DNA from: Diphasiastrum complanatum
Lineage: Eukaryota > Streptophyta > Lycopodiopsida > Lycopodiales > Lycopodiaceae
DNA length: 64,000 bases
Assembly: GCA_029204225.1 (NCBI GenBank)
Contig: CM055106.1
Coordinates: 5,456,361-5,520,360 of the forward strand
Direction: 5' to 3'
Below are positions 57,560-64,000 of this stretch, piece after piece; within the stretch, counting starts at the first letter, position 1, and the number at the start of each line of letters is the position of its first letter. The translations under genes and the position numbers were made by a program. Under the pieces are notes generated by a model. It was given only the letters and a program-made list of their open reading frames with translations. It was not told the origin of the DNA and did no database searches.

Positions 57560-58775
57560 TGACTTTCCTACAACAAAGTCGACCTCATGTCCGTCAAGAT
57601 GCATTGTTGGAAAATAGACTAGGATTCCATTTAGATCGAGTCATAGGCATGCATCAAAAGATGTTCTAGATGTTGTTCACTCATATATATGTGGTCCAAT
57701 GCAAACTCCATTATTTTTTGATGCAAAGTATTTCATTACCTTCATTGACGAATATTTATTTCATTAAACAGAAATCGGAGGCTTTAAAAAAAAATTGATT
57801 CAAGGAGCATGCAGAATTGAAAACTGGCAAAAGAATCAAAGAATTGAGGTCTACAATGGGGGGAGAGTACATCTCAACCAAATTCAAGGAGTATTGCCTT
57901 AACAACGACATTGAGCAATAGTTTATCATCTCCTATTTGCCTCAGTCAAATGGACTTGATGAGAGAAAGAATAGAACCTTAGTCGAAGTGGCTAGGTGTC
58001 TACTTGCTCATGCGACACTTCCGAAACTCTTCTAGGCTAAAGTTGTTTCCACTGCAGCTTATATCTAGAATAGATGCTCGACTAAAGACCTCTCAGACAA
58101 AACACCTTATGAAATTTGGACAGGCTCCAAACCGTCATTATCGAATTTATGCGTGTTTGGATGTATTGCTTACACGCAGATACCTCAGGATATAAGGAAG
58201 AAGCTCCACTTCCACATTACCAAATCCATTTTCATGGGTTATACTACTTCAAATAAAGCTTATAAGCTTTATGATCTTATCGAATCAAAGATATTCACTA
58301 GTCAGGATGTTGTCTTTATCAAATTAAAGATCAGTTTATCGATCTCAAAGGCAAGAGCAAAGCTCATACAGTTGAATTGTCGAACACTCTCAAAGTATCA
58401 AGCACTTATGGTTTAAAAATTGACTAATCCTATTAAAGGTCCAAGCTCGTCTACACCAGACGAACAACTTATTAACAATAAATTAGAAGAAGATGTTGCA
58501 GCTCAACAAAAACAAAATGATCAGCCTCACTTTTCTCTCAGAAAATCAACAAGAGAGCACAGACCATGTACAAGGTATATCAAAAAATCTGCTGCTTATC
58601 TTATTCAAGATCCGACTACTGTCAAAGGAGCACTTAGTCAGTCCGATTCCGATCTATGGAGGGAAGCCATGGATAGAGAGTATTCATCGCTCATCAAGAA
58701 CCGGACTTGGACTATTGTCAAATTACTTGTGCATTGGTCCTCAAAACCAAACCTTATATGTTAATTGCATGTTAA
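57560..58775 (+). pseudogene. Copia integrase-to-RT fragment
   Basis: Scattered frames give LRSTMGGEYISTKFKEYC-like text near 57845, LPQSNGLDERKNRTLVEVAR-like text near 57940 and TGSKPSLSNL..FGCIAYTQI near 58120. IRKKLHFHITKSIFMGYTTS and KAYKLYDLIESKIFTSQDVV follow. Then the linker RPCTRYIKKSAAYLI and SDLWREAMDREYSSLIKNRT (58650-58705) open the reverse transcriptase. It breaks at about 58775. Confidence 0.85.
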
Positions 58776-58848
58776 CTTTACAAGCAAGAGTTAGATGGAA
58801 TTATCTGACATTGTCTTACTGAAGGTGAAATATCTTTTGTTATCTCCT

Positions 58849-58935
58849 AAATCATGACGGTGTTGGAGGAAGGCCATTTCTCTTCTGAAATGATTGCCAA
58901 GAAAGTCCTCTTGGCCAGATTTTGGTGGCCAACTC
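58849..58935 (+). pseudogene. Gypsy integrase zinc-finger fragment
   Basis: HDGVGGGHFSSEMIAKKVLL followed by ARFWWPTL matches the H..H half of the HHCC zinc finger in Ty3/Gypsy integrase (H.G..GGHF....T..K.L...F.WP). The CxxC half is missing. It is joined to Copia sequence upstream, so two elements were fused by deletion or insertion. Confidence 0.75.
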
Positions 58936-59111
58936 TTTTTACCACCATAACACCTAATCCACTCCACACATCTCCGACACACATTCAGTCACCACCACAT
59001 TCACCAACCCTCATACCATAATCACCTCCTATCATCCCACAATCACCTGCCCCTGCATTTTCTCACACTCTAACATCTCCCCCAATTCCAGATTTTCTTC
59101 CATTCAATCTC

Positions 59112-60780
59112 ATGCCATATCCCAATTATACATGCACACTCCCTGACATTGGCCCTTGGGAGCAATTACCCCTAACAGCCCAAAAAGCAGTGTTGGTGAA
59201 TGAGCTCCAGTTCAACCTCTTTGGCACCTTAGGAGGTCAATACACCATGAGGCAATTCGACGATGGAGCCCTGGCAGATCTTCAGAAAGAAAAGGCAAAG
59301 TTGGAGGCGGAATGCAAGCAACAGTAGCAACAGATCCGGCTATAATCAACAACAACAAAAAAATGCTTAGCCACCTTCATAACCAACTCCAGTTGAAGAT
59401 CTCCAACCACCAAACTGCCATAACAAATCTTACAGCAGAACGGGACGAGGCCTTAGCAGATGCAAAAGCAGCACGTTTCGCTATGAAGGAACAACTGGAA
59501 ATGGTAGATTTCAATGATTTCACACCGCCAACTATTTCTGAGGGAACTCAAATCCCAATGGTGGCATATCAAAAGTTGGCACAAAAGTTAAAGGCCACGA
59601 CGAACAACATACCAAGATGCAACAATCCTATACTGCTTCCGTCGAGGCCCTCAACCAACATATCGCCACCTTGGAGGAAAAATTGGACAACCTCAAGTGC
59701 AAGTAGCTCAATCACCAACCAATCTTCAAGGCTCTGGTGGTACTGGCTCCCAATATCATCTCTTCCACTCTTTCGCTTCTAACCCCATCGACACCACTAA
59801 CTTTCCCTTCATCCAACACCAATTTTTTCTAGAATCTCAACGCATTGCTGAGTCTAACCTTTCACCACCTCTCTCCCCTCAACCTGATCTACAAATAGAA
59901 CATCCCTTGGCAGCTGAAGCACCAACAATAAGGCAAGAATTATGCATACTGAACCTAGCAAGGATTTTCTTGCATCTCATGAGTTTGCAAAGAAATATCA
60001 AACTACAAAGGAGCGAGGCGGCTATGTACTGCCAAACCTGGACCTTTGCAAAACCCATAAGGAAGCAGTCAAGCTCCTGGATCCTCAACCACTCTGGCGC
60101 CATCAGTTCTTCCTACCGTAACCATGGCATGGTATCTCGAAGCACCCGCCTACATGCACACAATCCATACTATTATTCGGTAGCGCGGCGAGAACCGTTT
60201 CCTATCACCAAGGCAAAGAACAAGATCTTTTGGCCCAAACTCATAGGAGTGGATACCGGCAACCCAGCGGAGGACATGGTCACCAACTGCCGTGTCTTTT
60301 ACCAAAAGCACCATGGCAACTCTGATCGCAACGTATGGCGGATAATTGCGGCCTGGTGGCATTTTTGGCAGAGCTCAAAGGTTATTGGGATTGAGGGCTC
60401 TCACCAATAGCCATTGATATCAATAAACCCCTCCAAATGCAAAACGACCACATCAACATAGCACGGTTGTATTATCGGACAGCTCTCACCTCTGCACTAC
60501 ACATTGATATGTTAGAACTATGGAAAACCCATAACTTTCCCTAGGGTATGCTCGACTACTACAAGCCCAGGTCTTTCCTTAACAAACTATGATGGCAAAT
60601 GATGGAGGGCATCGGCAACAAGATTTACCAATCCTGACACCAACAATCTTGCCTCCATAAAGCTCAAAAGATCCAAGAAGAAAAAGCTTCGATTGGTGTG
60701 GGACCACCAATCCAATAAGGAGGCAGATAATGTTAGCAACTGTGCAAACATAGTGAAAAATATAAAAAAGAAATAAAACT
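59112..60780 (+). pseudogene. Unrecognised degenerate coding region with coiled-coil segment
   Basis: Successive frames look protein-like. MPYPNYTCTLPDIGPWEQLP (59112) leads to a charged coiled coil (LADLQKEKAKLEAECKQQ, then ITNLTAERDEALADAKAARF near 59450). KYQTTKERGGYVLPNLDLCK lies near 59995, MAWYLEAPAYMHTIHTII near 60126 and VDTGNPAEDMVTNCRVFYQK near 60250, each in a different frame with stops between. I do not recognise the family. The position among retroelement debris suggests gag or an accessory ORF, but this is inference. Confidence 0.4.
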
Positions 60781-60859
60781 TCGTGGCATGTGTATTGTAA
60801 GACCACGTATGAGTAATTTCCAATAAACTTCTACTATGGCATATGTTTTGTAAGTCCAT

Positions 60860-62020
60860 GAGTAGAAGCTTAAAAAAAATAAAATAGCTTAAACTTAGAC
60901 TTAGAACTTAGATTTAAGAAACTTAAGCTTAGAAAGATTCTAAGTTATCTTAAGTCCCAAATTAGAAACTCCTAAAGTTCTAAGTTCTAAGTTAGAACTT
61001 TTTAGAAGCCTTAGAATGGCTAGTTTAGAACTAATCCCATAAGTTAGTGGATGCTTATGGAAGGCCCTCATTGCTATAAGAGAAGAGGTATTTCTCATGT
61101 ATGGAACAATTTTGAGATTAAGCTATCTTGCTCTCTATTTTGGAGAATTATCATTCTATTTCATTTGTGTTCCCTTTGGGAAATTGCATAGCTTGACAGA
61201 AGGTGCTCGGGCCTCCTCTTGCCTCCTTCTCATCAGTCTGTATTGTGGCATGTTTCTATTTGTTCCATGCTTAGTATTAGCCGCAATCTTATTTTTATTA
61301 CCCCTTGGGTGTTGCGTAGGATTTAATTTAGTGATCTTGCTAGTTGGGAAGCCTTAGCAAGGTTTTTATTGTTTTTTCAATCTTGGCTAGTTGGGTAAGC
61401 CTTAGTCAAGTTAGTTTTTATTTCCGTTCCGATGGGAAGGCCTTGGTGCTCCCTTCCTTCTTGTTTATGTTTCACAATTGAAAGCTTTTTGTAGAACTTA
61501 GAAGGTGGACGACCGGTCTACCACTATACTACGCAGGAATCCCTTCTTAGACCTAGCCACCATAGAAGAGTAGATTTACTTCCAACATCCCTCTAGAGTC
61601 ATTTATCCAGCTCTATAGTTTTATTTGTGTTTCTACACAGTCTACAAAAATACACAAGAATTGCTTAACATGTGGCTTTGACAACGATGAACTATAGAAG
61701 GTGTCAAAGGCTGTTTCCGTCTATTATGAAGCTAATGACTTACCTGAGTTGGATTAGCAAGTAAATTTTCAAAAAGACCTAACTAGATGGATGACAACGC
61801 ATTGTGGCTAAGCTCCAATTGCGACTTACGACCTGATTAGTTGTACTAATTGGATATGCCTAAACAAAAGGTCAAGAATATGAGGATGATGAGTTCCTCT
61901 AGTATGTTGATCCTCGCCATTTTGAGACAAACCCTAGATCTCGAAGGATGAAGTCACAAAAGGCCAAGAGTAAGCGAAGATCTAATTTAATCAACGGAAC
62001 CTCTTGAGATAACGTTGTTG
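60860..62020. other. No gene seen; CTTAGAA/TTCTAAG-rich tract
   Basis: At 60885-61020, words CTTAGAAC, TTAGAACTTAG and TTCTAAG alternate in both orientations, giving strong self-complementarity. Beyond it the sequence is AT-rich with short open frames lacking motifs (for example an 86-codon hydrophobic frame at 61097). Confidence 0.5.
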
Positions 62021-62299
62021 TAGGCCAAATGGATTCAAAATTTCAAGGATCCACGTCTAGATTCCCTCTAACCGTGAGCGATCTAATAAAATAATGCATA
62101 GAATGGGACCTAGCAAAAGACGAAGCCCTATACATATTAGACATTGTCTTGTGGAACAAACGAGTTCAGGTAACCAAAGACCTGACCAATGACACCAACC
62201 AACTCAGCGTAGCTTACTACAAGAAAAGTTTCGATTATGTGATGGATGAAGTGGTTGTGGTCATGTCGAGAGCCAAGAGAGAGACAACATAGAGTACCT

Positions 62300-63372
62300 C
62301 CCCAGGGACCAATGTATGTTGAAGGCAACAAATTACAAGATCTAAAGGCACTTCTTTGCAAGTATTGTGACTATTTCGCATGGAACTATGCTGAGTTGAA
62401 AGGCATATCATTAGATGTAGTGGTGCATAGCATTCCATTGGTTGGCCATATTAGTCTACCCACACCACGCTCCGCTAATTCAAGAAGAATTGACTAAGCT
62501 TCTAGATGTAGGTTGCATCTATGAGATGGAACAACAAATTGGGTATCACCAATCATGGTGGTGCCTAAGAAAAGCGGTAAACTTAGAATCTATGTAAGTT
62601 ACAAGAAGCTTAACATTGTTACCAACATGGACCATTTTCCTTAACCATTTATGGAAAATGTGTTAGAAAAGATAGCTAGAGCTAAAGCCTATTTTTGCCT
62701 TGATGGGTTTAGTAGCTATAATTAGGTGCAAATCGCTCTCAAAAATCAGCACAAAATCGCATTATGCACTAAGTGGGGAACGTATGCCTATAGAGTGATG
62801 CCATGTGGATTGTGCAACGCCCCTAGCACTTTTCAACAGGTGGTGAGTTATGCTGCCAAATATTTTTTACCAAAATTTCTTAAAATTTTCATTGATGACC
62901 TATGTGTGCACTTCCCATAGGCCAAGCATATAGCCTACTTAGAAAAAGTGTTCATACAATGTCGATTATTTGGCATATCTCCAAACTCGGCCAAATGCCA
63001 ATTCCTGGTCATGCATGACATCGTATTAGGCCATATCATCTCAAGGCATGGTATTGCTACCAATGTAGACAAGATTAACATAATACTTGTGTTATCTGAA
63101 TGTGGAACTATTTGTGAAGTCTATATTTCTATGGGACACTACAAATGTTATCAAAGATTTGTTTTGAATTTTGCCAAACTGGCCCATTTAATCTATCAAA
63201 TGACCATCCAAACAAAATGGACAACTGAGGCTACTGAGGTTTTTCACAAACTCAAGAGAGTCTTAGTTACCGCCCCAATCCTACGTCCCCTAATTTGGAC
63301 CGTAGAATTTCACGTCCATACATATGCTTCCAAATATGCCATAGGGAGTGTCTTAACACAAATAGGGAAGTA
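62300..63372 (+). pseudogene. Ty3/Gypsy reverse transcriptase and RNase H start, degenerate
   Basis: DLKALLCKYCDYFAWNYAEL opens the pre-RT. VVPKKSGKLRIYVSYKKLN (about 62560), ARAKAYFCLDGFSSYN and TKWGTYAYRVMPCGLCNAPS (62775-62830) follow. FLKIFIDDLCVHF carries the catalytic Asp pair, and GISPNSAKCQFLV, MGHYKCYQRFVLNFAKLAHL and VEFHVHTYASKYAIGSVLTQ come next, in canonical order. The RNase H TDAS motif reads TYAS, losing an acidic residue. Several stops and frame changes occur. It ends at about 63372. Confidence 0.9.
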
Positions 63373-63385
63373 AGGATTATTCAAT

Positions 63386-63900
63386 TTATTTTTCCAATAG
63401 GTAGTTGATCCTATAGAGATGAACTACAACTAGATATGAAGATAATAGGTGAGTGATGGTTTCATTTAGAAAATGGGGACCATGATCGCTCATGAGTTTG
63501 AGTGGACATCCAAAATGGAGAAGGATATTTGCATACATAAATTTAGCATATGCTTTTCTCACTGTTTTGACTTCAACCCATTTGGGGTGATATTGGCTAC
63601 GATGATATATTGAGCTTGGGAACCTCACACAATCAGACATATAGGGCCAACATGTTCAATGCCCCATTTCTCAAATGGCACCTCAACCAAAGTGGGTTGT
63701 ACACCATCCTATCTTGCTCATGAATTCTATTAATCGTTGACACATGTCACACAATCTTAACCTAATAATGAATATCCTTGAACTTGTGGGCCACAACAAG
63801 CCATGCTGTACTATTTGTATCTTCAGCAACGAAGTGTCCTCTGCCCATTTCTTTGTGAGCGATAATCACTACTTGAGACGCCTCATGCGATAGGACGCGG
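63386..63900 (-). pseudogene. Gypsy integrase fragment in opposite orientation
   Basis: On the minus strand, GRGHFVAEDT (about 63850) and RLRLCDMCQRLIEF (about 63755-63720) are the zinc finger. HPKWVEVKTVRKAYAKFMYA and FGCPLKLMSDHGPHFLNETI (about 63590-63440) are the catalytic core, with the SD.G.HF motif for the second Asp. It ends at about 63386 beside the plus-strand RNase H. Confidence 0.88.
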
Positions 63901-64000
63901 TCAATGTACGATTCCATTGTTAAATTTATGATACAATTGTTCGGCTATTAATGTATAGGGAACAAATTTTATGATCAAACCTGCGTCATTCCACCTTAGT

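Noticed and set aside
61097-61357. 86-codon hydrophobic frame as a membrane protein gene
   Set aside because: No start context, motif or neighbouring exon; composition matches the surrounding T-rich DNA.

Overview
This is a nuclear window from a land plant, most likely an angiosperm. It holds one apparently intact host gene inside a dense, repeatedly nested transposon landscape. The plant call rests on a four-exon STP-type monosaccharide/H+ symporter with GT-AG introns, plant hAT (BED/DUF659), CACTA (TNP2), Copia and Gypsy families, Helitron ends with CTAG termini, tRNA-iMet primer-binding sites, and long (CT)n/(GA)n tracts. The species cannot be named from the sequence.

Layout. 1-5.5 kb: AT-rich DNA with three in-phase exons (2137-3826, +) forming the 3' end of an unrecognised gene, whose last intron carries a CpG-dense GC-rich island. 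5.8-6.1 kb: (CT)n tracts. 6.2-9.55 kb (-): an hAT transposase pseudogene. 10.1-15.2 kb: left arm of a large inverted duplication (two tandem Helitron ends, an AT microsatellite, a coding-free LTR element). 15.2-17.5 kb: Copia and Gypsy debris. 17.7-21.1 kb (-): the STP gene, 522 codons, with substitutions at two positions equivalent to sugar contacts. 22-24.9 kb: CACGTG-bearing upstream DNA and a CACTA fragment. 24.88-27.37 kb: a Copia element with intact CCATG target-site duplication but no reverse transcriptase.

27.47-45.26 kb: the right arm, the same ancestral segment in opposite orientation, inflated by nested insertions. From target-site duplications I read a minus-strand LTR element, hit by an LTR2 now present as a solo LTR (GTGAC), itself hit by a minus-strand Gypsy (AACCA) and by a second minus-strand element (CCRAG), the latter hit by a plus-strand LTR element (CAAGY). 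45.3-47 kb: a minisatellite with (GA)n. 47-49.7 kb: low-information DNA with an isolated SERK-like LRR exon. 49.7-51.8 kb: a Copia LTR plus gag (-). 51.9-57.5 kb: a CACTA element with TNP2-type and second ORFs transcribed divergently. 57.5-64 kb: Copia, Gypsy and unidentified coding remnants, including a Gypsy RT/RNase H (+) abutting an integrase (-).

Only the STP gene and perhaps the 5' gene look like host function; everything else with coding similarity is transposon-derived and mostly broken. The main biological interest is the inverted duplication flanking the STP gene, the dated nest in its right arm, and the altered sugar site of the transporter. I saw no evidence for a wholly new system.
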